From Ophiura sarsii (taxonomy: Eukaryota > Echinodermata > Ophiuroidea > Amphilepidida > Ophiuridae), in assembly GCA_035610835.1 (NCBI GenBank), contig CM069449.1:42304768-42368767 (forward strand): a stretch of DNA of 64,000 bases. The letters are read 5' to 3'. The notes below the pieces were generated by a model. That model saw only the letters and a program-made list of their open reading frames with translations, searched no databases and had not been told where the DNA came from. Below are positions 10,335 through 22,800 of this stretch, one piece after another. Each line of letters begins with the position of its first letter. Positions within the stretch are counted from its first letter, which is position 1. Made by a program: the position numbers and the translations under genes.

Positions 10335-12128
10335 TAATAGCCACCAATAGCCTCAGCTATTGGGGATACTAGCTAATGACACTTGTAGCTGATATTGGAT
10401 GATATTAGGTAATAAATGGGGATATTAGATATTAGCTATAGGTAATAAGATATTAGCTACTACAATTCACCCGTTAATGCCTTAGCTATTATCAGCTATA
10501 GCTAGCTAATATGGGATATTAGTATAGTACTCCAATACAGCTAGTATCAGCTATTAGATATTAGCTATAGCTATAAGATATTAGCTATTACAATGTGCTT
10601 ATTGTATTAGCTAATATCAGCTACAAACCTACCTATAGCTGATACTAGCTATTACAACATTCTATTATCACAATCATATAAGCTATTGCCTTCTAATATA
10701 AGCTGATATCGGCTAACTAGAGCGCTAGCTAATATAAGCTACTACCCGCTAATGCGATATGATAGTTCGATTTCTTCTTTATTGTAAACATAGATATACC
10801 AGCTATTAGCTATTAGAACAATCTAATATACGCTATTGGAAGCTAATATAAGCTATTGGTAGCTAATATCAGCTATTGATAGCTAATATCGGGTTATGCG
10901 CTAATAGTTAGATTTTTATTTTATTATAAACCTAGCTATAGCTGATATAAGCTATTACAACAATCTATTATAAGCTACGGGTAGCTAATATAAGCTATTG
11001 GTAGCCAATATAAGCTATCGATACCTAATATTGGCTAATAGAATAATGGTACATAGATTCTTACTTTATTCTAAATCTAGCTATAGCTGATATTAGCTAT
11101 TACAACCTTCTATTATAACAATCATATAAGCTATTGCTATCTAATATAAGCTGATATCGGCTAACTAGAGCGCTAGCTAATATAAGCTACTACCCGCTAA
11201 TGCGATATGATAGTTCGATTTCTTCTTTATTGTAAACATAGATATACCAGCTATTAGCTATTAGAACAATCTAATATACGCTATTGGAAGCTAATATAAG
11301 CTATTGGTAGCTAATATCAGCTATTGATAGCTAATATCGGGTTATGCGCTAATAGTTAGATTTTTATTTTATTATAAACCTAGCTATAGCTGATATAAGC
11401 TATTACAACAATCTATTATAAGCTACGGGTAGCTAATATAAGCTATTGGTAGCCAATATAAGCTATCGATACCTAATATTGGCTAATAGAATAATGGTAC
11501 ATAGATTCTTACTTTATTCTAAATCTAGCTATAGCTGATATTAGCTATTACAACCTTCTATTATAACAATCATATAATCTATTGCTATCTAATATAAGCT
11601 GATATCGGCTAACTAGAGCGCTAGCTAATATAAGCTACTACCCGCTAATGCGATATGATAGTTCGATTTCTTCTTTATTGTAAACATAGATATACCAGCT
11701 ATTAGCTATTACAACAATCAAATATACGCTATTGGAAGCTAATATAAGCTATTGGTAGCTAATATAAGCTATTGGTAGCTAATATCAGCTATTGATGGCT
11801 AATATCTGGTTATGCGCTAATAGTTAGATTTTCATTTTATTATAAACCTAGCTATAGCTGATATAAGCTATTACAACAATCTATTATAAGCTACGGGTAG
11901 CTAATATAAGCTATTGGTAGCCAATATAAGCTATCGATACCTAATATAGGATAATGGTACATAGATTCTTACTTTATTCTAAATCTAGCTATAGCTGATA
12001 TTAGCTATTACAACCTTCTATTATAACAATCATATAAGCTATTGCTATCTAACATAAGCTGATATCGGCTTAATAGAGCGCTAGCTAATATAGCTAATAT
12101 TCGCTAATGCGATATGGTAGTTCGATTT
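10335..12128. repeat. Satellite A: AGCTAATATAAGCT motif field with 448-bp higher-order unit
   Basis: The motif AGCTAATATAAGCTATTGG and variants recur every 20-40 bp. From about 10680 the array has a higher-order period: AGCGCTAGCT begins at 10721, 11169, 11617 and 12077 (steps 448, 448, 460). Unit copies are almost identical, whereas motifs within a unit are diverged. This indicates an old short repeat recently amplified in larger blocks. The motif is nearly palindromic. No coding content. Confidence 0.9.
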
Positions 12129-12131
12129 CGA

Positions 12132-13005
12132 TTGGCAATCTACTCTAATACGACGACGGAAAAATCGGACCCCTTAGCTTACCGAAAAAAAGTGCAACAA
12201 AAATCCCAGTCGGTACCGGTCATCTCAATTATTAGTGTTTCTAAACTTGTAATAAAGCATGTTTCAAACTTGTATTATCGATGATAAACTATTTGTAATA
12301 AAATATTGTTCTTAGCTCAAAACTATAGTGTGTTTCATTTATTACATCAAAGTGATTCTTTACATCCTATGCTCTATAGGTGTGTTGGATATCCTACGCT
12401 CTATATACTACTCCCTTGACGCGACGAAAAACAGTGCTTTTCTATTGTCTGGGTATACAATATCGTCGCGTTAAGGTACTAGTATATAGGTGTGTTGGAT
12501 ACCGACACTCTATATACTACTCCCTTGACGCGACGAAAAACAGTGTGTCTCTATTGTCTGGGTATACGATATCGTCGCGTTAAGGTAGTAGTATATAGGA
12601 GCGTTGGATCGGGCGCTCTATATACTACTCCCTTGACGCGACGAACAACCGTGTTTCTCTATTGTCTGGGTATACAATATCGTCGCGTTAAGGGAGTAGT
12701 ATATAGGTTTGATTACTTATTTATCATACTAAATGAATACACGGTCCGGAGGACGGAAAAGGGGATTTCTTTTGGGGGATATTATATCAGCAAAAGAGGG
12801 GCTTGGTATAGTTTTGGGGGGAAAGAAGGTTAAAAAAAGGAAGAAAGAGGCTATTTATTTCGTCTTATTTATTTTTAGATCTGCCGTCTTATTAATTTTG
12901 GGGGAAAACGTGTTATTTTTTTGTTTAACATGAAGTAAGAAAAACTTAACAAGTTTCTCCCCAAAATTAATAAGACGACATTTCCGGACATAAATACAAT
13001 TTCTA
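12132..13005. repeat. Inverted-repeat core, left arm
   Basis: Pairs with 18495-19454 in reverse orientation. Matching landmarks in order are: TGGCAATCTAC and CGACGACGG; CGGACCCC; three 89-bp palindromic units; CTTATTTATCATACTAAATG; a GGGGATTTCTTTTGGGGGAT tract; CGTCTTATTTATTTTTAG; and CCCCAAAATTAATAAGACGA. The arms differ by small indels and substitutions. Short open frames here arise from the palindromic units and are not conserved as protein. Confidence 0.85.
12401..12706. repeat. Three 89-bp palindromic units, left arm
   Basis: Units at 12401-12489, 12510-12598 and 12618-12706 each start CTATATACTACTCCCTTGAC and end with its near reverse complement (TTAAGG.AGTAGTATATAG). The arms are about 28 bp, bracketing an AT-rich loop with ATTGTCTGGGTATAC. 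Spacers are 20 and 19 bp. The regular size suggests repeated protein-binding sites or strongly cruciform-prone DNA. Confidence 0.9.
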
Positions 13006-13394
13006 AACGTTTTTTAAAATAAAAAGTACCGTCTTATTTATATTTATCCGCCGTTTTATTAATAATTTGAGGGGAAAACATGTTAATTTTGTTAATAATT
13101 GTGACATTTTGGTGAGAAATTTGTGTTTTTTGTTCAATTTGAACTTTTTGCTTTTTTTTGGGTAAATGTTCCAATTATTCGCTTGTGGCATTTTGGTTCA
13201 TTTTTATGTGACAAATATTTGTATCTAATAATGCGGGTATCAATCCACCCGCGGCTAAACTAAATCTCTACGAACGCACGTTGGCACAGTCGCGGCGCCT
13301 ATTCGAACGAGTTCCCCACGCGCGCCGCGCCGGACCAAAACAAATCAGAGCTACCGGCGAGACATTGCGTCGTATAGGCCTAAATGAAATTTAA
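13006..13394. other. Unique stretch between core and satellite B
   Basis: AT-rich DNA with a second CCGTTTTATTAATAATTTG.GGGGAAAAC-like segment, then a short GC-rich block (CGCGCCGCGCCGG near 13325). No gene is recognised. Confidence 0.5.
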
Positions 13395-14259
13395 AAACAT
13401 TCTTATTTACTATCTCATTATTTTTACGGAGTAAAGCTATGATCTTTCTATAATGCGGTTTATTCCGTGTAGAAGATCATTCCTATAAAAGCTACTTTCT
13501 ATTTTTACGGAGTAAAGCTATGATCTTTCTATAATGCGGTTTATTCCGTGTAGAAGATCATTCCTATAAAAGCTACTTTCTATTTTTACGGAGTAAAGCT
13601 ATGATCTTTCTATAATGCACTTCATTCCGTATAGAACATTCCTAACATTATAAAATTGAATTCTGATTATTTTACGGAGTAAAGCTAGGATTTGTCTTTA
13701 AATGCGGTTTATTCCATGAAGAAGATCATTCCTTAAATCAAGTTATACAATCTCGTTTTTAATTACTTTGACGGGGTAGGCCTAAAGCTATTTTTTATGA
13801 TTTGGTTTATTCCCGTGTAGAAAGATCATTCCTAAAATTAAGTTATAAAATAAAGTCACTTTCTTATTATTTTTCACGGAGTAAAGCTAAATCTTTCTAT
13901 ATTATGCGGTTTATTCGCGTGTATAGATCATTCCTAATTATAAAAGCTACTTTCTAATTATGTTTACGGAGTAAAGCTATATGATTTATCTATAATGCGG
14001 TTTATTCCGCGCAGGAGAAGATAACATTCCTAAAATTATAAAATATACTTTCTCATTATTTTTACGGAGTAAAGCTATGATTTATCTATAATGCAGTTTA
14101 TTCCGTGTAGAATTATAAAAGTTAGGCCTACTTTCTCATTATTTTTACGGAGTAAAGCTATGATTTATCTATATAACATATATAATGCGGTTTATTCCGT
14201 GTAAATCATTCCTAAAATTATAAAAGCTACTTTCTCATTCTTTTACGGAGTAGGCCTCC
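13395..14259. repeat. Satellite B, left block (TTTACGGAGTAAAGCTATGA)
   Basis: About nine tandem units of roughly 85-100 bp carry the ordered blocks TTTACGGAGTAAAGCTATGA, TATAATGCGGTTTATTCCGT and GATCATTCCTAAAATTATAA. The same satellite resumes in the same orientation at 17474-18030, so the X-Y-Y-X composite is an insertion into it. Confidence 0.9.
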
Positions 14260-14263
14260 TAAA

Positions 14264-14752
14264 GGGGTCACACTACTAAATAGAGCTCCATAGGGTTATG
14301 TACAAAAACACTGATATAAAACTGTGTGTTAGACCACTAAATTGCGAAATTGGACCTTGTAGAGTGATTTTTTCTGAAAGATGATCACATTTTCTCACCA
14401 AAAAGTGAAAAAAATAGGTAGGTGAACCTGCTCGATTTGTCAAAATACGCCCATGGAGTTGACTACCTCTCTGACGAGCTTGGAAATGCCGCCGTAATCG
14501 TCAATGTTTCCAGTAAAAAACACAAATTTGAGAGATCTCTCAAAATTTATCTAGATGATATTCACAGTTTATAGTCAGGGTGCATGTAGGTGATGTCCCA
14601 TTAATCATAATTAATCAAAAATCATAGGCATTTACGCAATTGTATTACCGTCAAGTTTTTTTAATTGAGGATTTTGCCATGCATATTTTCCGATTCTAGC
14701 TTTAAACACCGCCCTTAAGGTTAGGGGATACACCATTTAGTGTAGTGCACCC
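14264..14752. mobile_element. Element X, copy 1 (489 bp)
   Basis: Starts GGGGTCACACTACTAAAT and ends ATTTAGTGTAGTGCACCC, forming imperfect terminal inverted repeats. It is preceded by TAAA and followed by TTAA. Copy 2 at 16985-17473 has the same length and appears to differ by only one base or so. No coding. TTAA/TAAA flanks with GGG ends could indicate Kolobok or piggyBac; reading the site as TAA/TTA instead would suit Harbinger. Confidence 0.75.
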
Positions 14753-14756
14753 TTAA

Positions 14757-15864
14757 GGAAATTGATATTGTGCTGAATGTACTTGAAATGTATTGGAATA
14801 GTTACCTTGAATCCTTTTGAACATTTTGTGATCATTTTAATGATATTTCCATGTTGTTATAATTATGTATGAGTGGAATTTGTCATGTATGGATACCTGC
14901 TATCTACTGAAGATAGCAAAATTAACATAGCAATATTACATTTTGTGAGGACAGCTACAATCCTTTTTAAAAGAAATACTTGTCAGGACAGCGTTCATCC
15001 TTTTTAAAGAAATTCTTGTTGTATTGAATGTCTAGGTGTGTTTTTACTGACAGGGGTAGGGTACATGCACTGTGTTGTTGTACAAAAATAATCAAAATAG
15101 ATTCCAAAATGATAACGTTGGTGACTTTCCCCACCAATGTTCAAATTTGATGAATTAATCTACAAAATAACAGAGCAGATGTACACTTAATCAGGTCAGA
15201 CTTGTTTATCATTTAACTTACCTGTTAAATGGTTTTGCCTCCAGAATGCAGGCATTATACACAATACCTTCATGGATGTGACCCTCACATCTTGAAATAG
15301 TTTTACAACTTGAGCTTAACTTAGTAACACAACATAAGCTTAAGCCTACTCTATCCATCATCAATGCATGGAATAATTAAAAATAAAAAAATAAAAAATA
15401 AATAAGCTTACTTCATAGATATTTCAAATGTGGCCAAATTTTACTCAAGGCTTCATAGTAAGTTACTTTTATGCTCCGTATCACCCCCCCCCCCCCCCCC
15501 CCCCCCCATGTACCCCATTAAAGTGCTTACTTGACATTTTTTACCCAAGTGGTGAACCTTAAAACTGTGCAGGACTGCTGCATTTGATCCGACATTGTCC
15601 GGTCAGACTGAGATGAAAGGCAGCGGTTTGTTTAAAAATCATCCTTTTCTCTCTAAATAGCATAGAATTACAGTTTCCAATAGGCTTACTTACAAAACAC
15701 GTCAAAATAGGTCAAATTAAGGCAACAATTGGATCGAAACAATCTCATTCTGGTCGAAAAATCCTTGTTTTACAATATTTGTCTCGAATAAAATTCAAAA
15801 CAGCTGATTTCTGACCTAATTTTACTTAATAATGGGGTCAAGGGTCAAATATGGCCGAATTCCC
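14757..15864. repeat. Element Y, copy 1 (1108 bp)
   Basis: Bounded by TTAA on both sides (14753-14756 and 15865-15868). Starts GGAAATTGATATTG and ends GGCCGAATTCCC, so the ends share only a short inverted GGRAATT. Contains a C-run at about 15483-15507. Copy 2 follows directly with near identity; length differences lie in the C-run and A-runs. No open frame of note. Confidence 0.85.
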
Positions 15865-15868
15865 TTAA

Positions 15869-16980
15869 GGAAATTGATATTGTGCTGAATGTACTTGAAA
15901 TGTATTGGAATAGTTACCTTGAATCCTTTTGAACATTTTGTGATCATTTTAATGATATTTCCATGTTGTTATAATTATGTATGAGTGGAATTTGTCATGT
16001 ATGGATACCTGCTATCTACTGAAGATAGCAAAATTAACATAGCAATATTACATTTTGTGAGGACAGCTACAATCCTTTTTAAAAGAAATACTTGTCAGGA
16101 CAGCGTTCATCCTTTTTAAAGAAATTCTTGTTGTATTGAATGTCTAGGTGTGTTTTTACTGACAGGGGTAGGGTACATGCACTGTGTTGTTGTACAAAAA
16201 TAATCAAAATAGATTCCAAAATGATAACGTTGGTGACTTTCCCCACCAATGTTCAAATTTGATGAATTAATCTACAAAATAACAGAGCAGATGTACACTT
16301 AATCAGGTCAGACTTGTTTATCATTTAACTTACCTGTTAAATGGTTTTGCCTCCAGAATGCAGGCATTATACACAATACCTTCATGGATGTGACCCTCAC
16401 ATCTTGAAATAGTTTTACAACTTGAGCTTAACTTAGTAACACAACATAAGCTTAAGCCTACTCTATCCATCATCAATGCATGGAATAATTAAAAATAAAA
16501 AAAAATAAAAAAAATAAGCTTACTTCATAGATATTTCAAATGTGGCCAAATTTTACTCAAGGCTTCATAGTAAGTTACTTTTATGCTCCGTATCACCCCC
16601 CCCCCCCCCCCCCCCCCCCCCCCATGTACCCCATTAAAGTGCTTACTTGACATTTTTTACCCAAGTGGTGCACCTTAAAACTGTGCAGGACTGCTGCATT
16701 TGATCCGACATTGTCCGGTCAGACTGAGATGAAAGGCAGCGGTTTGTTTAAAAATCATCCTTTTCTCTCTAAATAGCATAGAATTACAGTTTCCAATAGG
16801 CTTACTTACAAAACACGTCAAAATAGGTCAAATTAAGGCAACAATTGGATCGAAACAATCTCATTCTGGTCGAAAAATCCTTGTTTTACAATATTTGTCT
16901 CGAATAAAATTCAAAACAGCTGATTTCTGACCTAATTTTACTTAATAATGGGGTCAAGGGTCAAATATGGCCGAATTCCC
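15869..16980. repeat. Element Y, copy 2 (1112 bp)
   Basis: Direct tandem copy of 14757-15864, again bounded by TTAA (15865-15868 and 16981-16984). The C-run here is longer (about 16595-16623). Confidence 0.85.
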
Positions 16981-16984
16981 TTAA

Positions 16985-17473
16985 GGGGTCACACTACTAA
17001 ATAGAGCTCCATAGGGTTATGTACAAAAACACTGATATAAAACTGTGTGTTAGACCACTAAATTGCGAAATTGGACCTTGTAGAGTGATTTTTTCTGAAA
17101 GATGATCACATTTTCTCACCAAAAAGTGAAAAAAATAGGTAGGTGAACCTGCTCGATTTTTCAAAATACGCCCATGGAGTTGACTACCTCTCTGACGAGC
17201 TTGGAAATGCCGCCGTAATCGTCAATGTTTCCAGTAAAAAACACAAATTTGAGAGATCTCTCAAAATTTATCTAGATGATATTCACAGTTTATAGTCAGG
17301 GTGCATGTAGGTGATGTCCCATTAATCATAATTAATCAAAAATCATAGGCATTTACGCAATTGTATTACCGTCAAGTTTTTTTAATTGAGGATTTTGCCA
17401 TGCATATTTTCCGATTCTAGCTTTAAACACCGCCCTTAAGGTTAGGGGATACACCATTTAGTGTAGTGCACCC
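16985..17473. mobile_element. Element X, copy 2 (489 bp)
   Basis: Same orientation and length as 14264-14752. It is followed by TAAAGCTATT, which restores satellite B sequence. TAAA therefore flanks the whole X-Y-Y-X block (14260-14263 and 17474-17477). Confidence 0.75.
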
Positions 17474-18035
17474 TAAAGCTATTGTATAATGCGGTTTATT
17501 CCGTGTAGAATATCATTTTTCAAATTTCTCATTCCGTTTATAGAAGGGCATTCCTAAAATTGCTCATTATTTTTACGGAGTAAAGCTATGATTTATCTAT
17601 AATGCGGTTTATTCCGTGTAAATCATTCCTAAAATTATAAAAGCTATTCAATATTTACAGAGAAAAGGTATTCTAATAATGCGGTTTATTCCGCGTATAA
17701 AGATCATTCCTAAAATGATAACAGTTACTTTCTGGCATTATTTTTACGGAGTAAAGCTATGATTTATCTATGATGCGGTTTATTCCGTGTAGAATTAGAT
17801 CATTCCTAAAATTATAAAAGCTATAGCTTTTACTTTCTCATTACTTTTACGGAGTAGGCCTAAAGCTATTCTATAATGCAGTTTATTCCGTGTAGCTTGA
17901 TGATCATTCCTAAAATTATACAAGTTACTTTCTCATTATTTTAACTTAAAAAGTAGGGCCTAAAGCCTACGATTTTAATGATGCGCTTTATTCCGTTTTA
18001 AAGAAGATTTCAAAACTTAACAAGCTACTTCTGAG
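17474..18035. repeat. Satellite B, right block
   Basis: About six units of the same satellite as 13395-14259 (TTTACGGAGTAAAGCTATGA, GCGGTTTATTCCGTGTA), in the same orientation. Confidence 0.85.
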
Positions 18036-18127
18036 TTTGAGATGTTAACGCAACGGAAATGTCGGAGGCCGTCCGCACTGAGAAACGGCCGGGGAGAAAC
18101 CCTAGTCGTCGGGTCTATCTTCACGGT

Positions 18128-18452
18128 TATATTCTCCCGTGGTCACATACAACACTGCACCGTACCGCTGCGCCAATCAACAGTTCTTCAGGAATTGCGT
18201 CGCGTAATACAGAGCGCCGAGTAAATACATCCAGTAGCGGCCTACTTATTATAGGACGCCATGGTAAAATATATTCATCCGTCGCGTCAATACAGCGCGC
18301 TACTGCAACTTCAACGGCACACCTCATGGGCGCCGGGGTTTCTCGACCGCGGTTAAATACCCGGTGCAGTGCGCGCGGTCAGTGCCGTACTGCCCGCGGG
18401 AGAAAACTATTAGTCCCGCGGTGTGCCGTGTTTGACCACGGGAGAAAGTGAC
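18128..18452. mobile_element. GC-rich foldback element
   Basis: TTCTCCCGTGGTCACATAC near the left end is mirrored by TTTGACCACGGGAGAAAG at the right. Further inverted GGGAGAAA/TTTCTC words lie inside. Open frames on both strands across 18042-18451 overlap these inverted repeats, are not conserved between strands and match no family I know, so I do not call a gene. Confidence 0.55.
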
Positions 18453-18854
18453 CCGGCAAAGTAAGGTCTTATGACTTCTACCGTTTGAAATTAGTATTTA
18501 TTTACGGGAATGTCGTCTTATTAATTTTGGGGAGAAACTTTTTATTTTTCTTACTTCATGTTCAACCAAAAATAACATGTTTTCCCCCAAAATTAAGGCG
18601 ACGGCAGGTCCAAAAATAAATAAAACGTTAGTTGTAAAGACAAATACTCACGTTTCCCCCAAAAATTAATAAGACGGCAGGTCTAAAAATAAATAAGACG
18701 AAAAATAGCCTCTTCCTTCCCTTTTTTAACCTTCTTTCCCCCCAAAACTATACCAAGCCCCTCTTTTGCTGCTATAATATCCCCCAAAAGAAATCCCCTT
18801 TTCCGTCCGTACCGGACCGTGTATTCATTTAGTATGATAAATAAGTAATCAAAC

Positions 18855-19170
18855 CTATATACTACTCCCTTAACGCGACGAATTTGTATACCCAGACAAT
18901 AGAGAAACACTGTTTTTCGTCGCGTCAAGGGAGTAGTATATAGAGCGTGTCGGGTATCCAACGCACCTATATACTACTACCTTAACGCGACGATATTGTA
19001 TACCCAGACAATAGAGACACACTGTTTTTCGTCGCGTTAAGGGACTAGTAATATATAGAGCGCCCGAGGTATCCAACGCACCTATATACTAGTCCCTTAA
19101 CGCGACGATATTGTATACCCAGACAATAGAAAGACACTGTTTTTCGTCGCGTCAAGGGAGTAGTATATAG
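18855..19170. repeat. Three ~89-bp palindromic units, right arm
   Basis: Units at 18855-18943, 18967-19058 and 19082-19170 (89, 92 and 89 bp) start CTATATACTA and end AGTATATAG, mirroring the three units of the left arm. The middle unit carries a small insertion. Confidence 0.9.
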
Positions 19171-19311
19171 AGCTAGAGGAGCATAGGACACACTTAACGT
19201 GGGACACACTACACTAAGAATTTAGGAATGCATACAAAAGACACACTATAATTGTAAAGTAATGGTTTTATTTTATTATTTTTAATAACACACATAGACA
19301 CCAATATTATT

Positions 19312-19345
19312 GATCTCCCACAGCAGTACTGCTGTGAGAGATCGA
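19312..19345. repeat. Short hairpin GATCTCC...GAGATC
   Basis: GATCTCCCACAGCAG and CTGCTGTGAGAGATC form a 15-bp stem with a tiny centre, one mismatch. It occurs only in the right arm; no equivalent was seen at the matching left position. Confidence 0.7.
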
Positions 19346-19454
19346 TAACATCATAACACTGATTTCGTCAACAAGTTTGCCACAACTTCGGTGCTTTTTT
19401 CCAGTAAGTTAGGGGGTCCGGTCACTTCCGTCGTCCTATTAAGGTAGATTGCCA

Positions 19455-19895
19455 GATAAAACATTAACTTGATCGTTTCCCAAACACATCAAGGGTCGTT
19501 CTTAAAAAAGCCAATAAAATGTAAAAATGTAAACACCTTTTAAGGTGGTTACATTTGATATAACTTTGGTGTAGGAAGCCAATGACGTTTAAACCGGTAT
19601 TAAAAGCATGTTAAGAATTTAAACATCACATTGTTGGTGTTTTTAACTTGGTGTTAGAAGCCATAGAAATTTAAACCCTTATTAAGCGTTAAAACATCAA
19701 ATCGATCCCGGAACACACGATTGGTCGTTCTTTAAAACGTGTAGGTGTAGAAAGCCAATAAAAGTTAAAATTCTTAATATGCATGATAACACTTTCTACG
19801 CGGCCATAATTTACCATAATTATTATCGAACAACAGATTTTTCGGAAACCTTTCGTAACAGTTTTCAATGAGGAAAAAATATAAAATAAAGATAG
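19455..19895. repeat. Degenerate tandem units between core and satellite C
   Basis: The words GGTCGTTCTT, GGTGTAGAAAGCCAATAAA and AATTTAAAC recur three or four times with spacing near 100 bp. Old tandem repeat; no gene. Confidence 0.5.
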
Positions 19896-19899
19896 CCCA

Positions 19900-22800
19900 T
19901 TAGCAGATAGGGGTAGCTGATATAAGCTAAGGGGTTGTGATAGCTGATAGCCGTAATAGCTAAGTTTTCAATGAGGGAAAAAATATATAATAAAGATAGG
20001 CCTAGCCCATTAGCAGATAGGGGTAGCTAATATAGTGATAGCTGATAGCTCAATAGCTACGTTTTCGAGGCAAAACAAATATAAAATAAAGATATCCCAT
20101 TAGCAGATAGGGGTAGCTAATATAAGCTAACGGGTTGTGATAGCTGATAGCTCAATAGCTAAGTTTTCGAGGGAAAAAATAAAAAATAAAAATAGCCTAT
20201 TAGCAGATAGGGGTAGCTAATATAAGCTAACGGGTTGTGATAGCTGATAGCTCAATAGCTACGTTTTCCAGGGAAAAAAAAAATCAAGATAGCCCATTAG
20301 CAGATAGGGGTAGCTAATATAAGCTAACGCGTTGTGATAGCTGATAGCTCAATAGCTACGATTTCGAGGGAAAAAATATAAAATCAAGATAGCCCATTAG
20401 CAGATAGGGGTAGCTAATATAAGCTAACGGGTTGTGATAGCTGATAGCTCAATAGCTACGTTTTCGAGGGGGAAAAAATATAAAATAAAGATAGCCCATT
20501 AGCAGATAGGGGTAGCTAATATATGCTAACGGGTTGTGATAGCTGATAGCTCAATAGCTACAGTTTTCGAGGGAAAAAAATATAAAATAAAGATAGCCCA
20601 TTAGCAGATAGGGTAGCTAATATAAGCTAACGGGTTGTGACAGCTGATAGCTCAATAGCTACGTTTTCCAGGGAAAAAATAAATAAAATCAAGATAGCCC
20701 ATTAGCAGATAGGGGTAGCTAATATAAGCTAACGCGTTGTGATAGCTGATAGCTCAATAGCTACGATTTCGAGGGAAAAAATATAAAATCAAGATAGCCC
20801 ATTAGCAGATAGGAGTAGCTAATATAAGCTAACGGGTTGTGATAGCTGATAGCTCAATAGCTACAGTTTTCGAGGGAAAAAATATAAAATAAAGATAGCC
20901 CATTAGCAGATAGGGTAGCTAATATAAGCTAACGGGTTGTGATAGCGGATAGCTCAATAGCTACGTTTTCCAGGGGAAAAAAATATAAAATCAAGATAGC
21001 CCATTAGCAGATAGGGGTAGCTAATATAAGCTAACGCGTTGTGATAGCTGATAGCTCAATAGCTACGATTTCCAGGGAAAAAAATATAAAATCAAGATAG
21101 CCCATTAGCAGATAGGGGTAGCTAATATAAACTAATGGGTTGTGATAGCTGATAGCTCAATAGCTACAGTTTTCGAGGGAAAAAATATAAAATAAAGATA
21201 GCCCATTAGCAGATAGGGATAGCTAATATAAGCTAACGCGTTGTGATAGCTGATAGCTCAATAGCTACGTTTTCCAGGGGAAAAAATATAAAATCAAGAT
21301 AGCCCATTAGCAGATAGGGGTAGCTAATATAAGCTAACGCGTTGTATTAGCTGATAGCTCAATAGCTACGTTTTCCAGGGAAAAAATAAATAAATTCAAG
21401 ATAGCCCATTAGCAGATAGGGGTAGCTAATATAAGCTAACGGGTTGTGATAGCTGATAGCTCAATAGCTACGATTTCCAGGGAAAAAAATATAAAATCAA
21501 GATAGCCCATTAGCAGATAGGGGTAGCTCATATAAGCTAACGGGTTGTGATAGCTGATAGCTCAATAGCTACGATTTCCAGGGGGAAAAAAATATAAAAT
21601 CAAGATAGCCCATTAGCAGATAGGGGTAGGTAATATAAGCTAACGGGTTGTGATAGCTGATAGCTCAATAGCTACGTTTTCCAGGGAAAAAAAAATATAA
21701 AATCAAGATAGCCCATTAGCAGATAGGGGTAGCTAATATAAGCTAACGCGTTGTGATAGCTGATAGCTCAATAGCTACGATTTCCAGGAAAAAAAATATA
21801 AACTCAAGATAGCCCATTAGCAGATAGAGGTAGCTAATATAAGCTAACGGGTTGTGATAGCTGATAGCTCAATAGCTACGATTTCCAGGGAAAAAAATAT
21901 AAAATCAAGATAGCCCATTAGCAGATAGGGGTAGCTAATATAAGCTAACGGGTTGTGATAGCTGATAGCTCAATAGCTACGATTTCCAGGGGAAAAAATA
22001 AATAAAATCAAGATAGCCTATTAGCAGATAGGGGTAGGTAATATAAGCTAACGGGTTGTGATAGCTGATAGCTCAATAGCTACGATTTCCAGGGAAAAAA
22101 ATAAATAAAATCAAGATAGCCCATTAGCAGATAGGGGTAGCTAATATAAACTAATGGGTTGTGATAGCTGATAGCTCAATAGCTACAGTTTTCGAGGGAA
22201 AAAATATAAAATAAAGATAGCCCATTAGCAGATAGGGATAGCTAATATAAGCTAACGCGTTGTGATAGCTGATAGCTCAATAGCTACGTTTTCCAGGGGA
22301 AAAAATATAAAATCAAGATAGCCCATTAGCAGATAGGGGTAGCTAATATAAGCTAACGCGTTGTATTAGCTGATAGCTCAATAGCTACGTTTTCCAGGGA
22401 AAAAATAAATAAAATCAAGATAGCCCATTAGCAGATAGGGGTAGCTAATATAAGCTAACGCGTTGTGATAGCTGATAGCTCAATAGCTACGATTTCCAGG
22501 GAAAAAAATATAAAATCAAGATAGCCCATTAGCAGATAGGGGTAGCTAATATAAGCTAACGGGTTGTGATAGCTGATAGCTCAATAGCTACGATTTCCAG
22601 GGAAAAAAATATAAAATCAAGATAGCCCATTAGCAGATAGGGGTAGCTAATATAAGCTAACGGGTTGTGATAGCTGATAGCTCAATAGCTACGATTTCCA
22701 GGGGGAAAAAAATATAAAATCAAGAGAGCCCATTAGCAGATAGGGGTAGGTAATATAAGCTAACGGGTTGTGATAGCTGATAGCTCAATAGCTACGTTTT

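Larger units (their letters stand above)
18495..19454. repeat. Inverted-repeat core, right arm
   Basis: Reverse-complement partner of 12132-13005, with the same landmarks in mirrored order, ending at AAGGTAGATTGCCA. Between the palindromic units and the outer end the arms diverge more (19175-19390). Confidence 0.85.

Noticed and set aside
12380..12933. Frames of 66-113 codons that recur on the other arm (18683-19076)
   Set aside because: They track the 89-bp palindromic units and are equally open in mirrored DNA. No protein family, and codon use shows no constraint.
14264..17473. X copies interpreted as LTRs of a retrotransposon
   Set aside because: X has terminal inverted repeats and GGG...CCC ends, not TG...CA. 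There is no primer-binding site, polypurine tract or gag/pol frame between them.
18042..18451. Overlapping 60-130-codon frames in a GC-rich block
   Set aside because: They overlap the foldback element with mirrored CTCCCGTGGTCA ends; both strands are open because of base composition.
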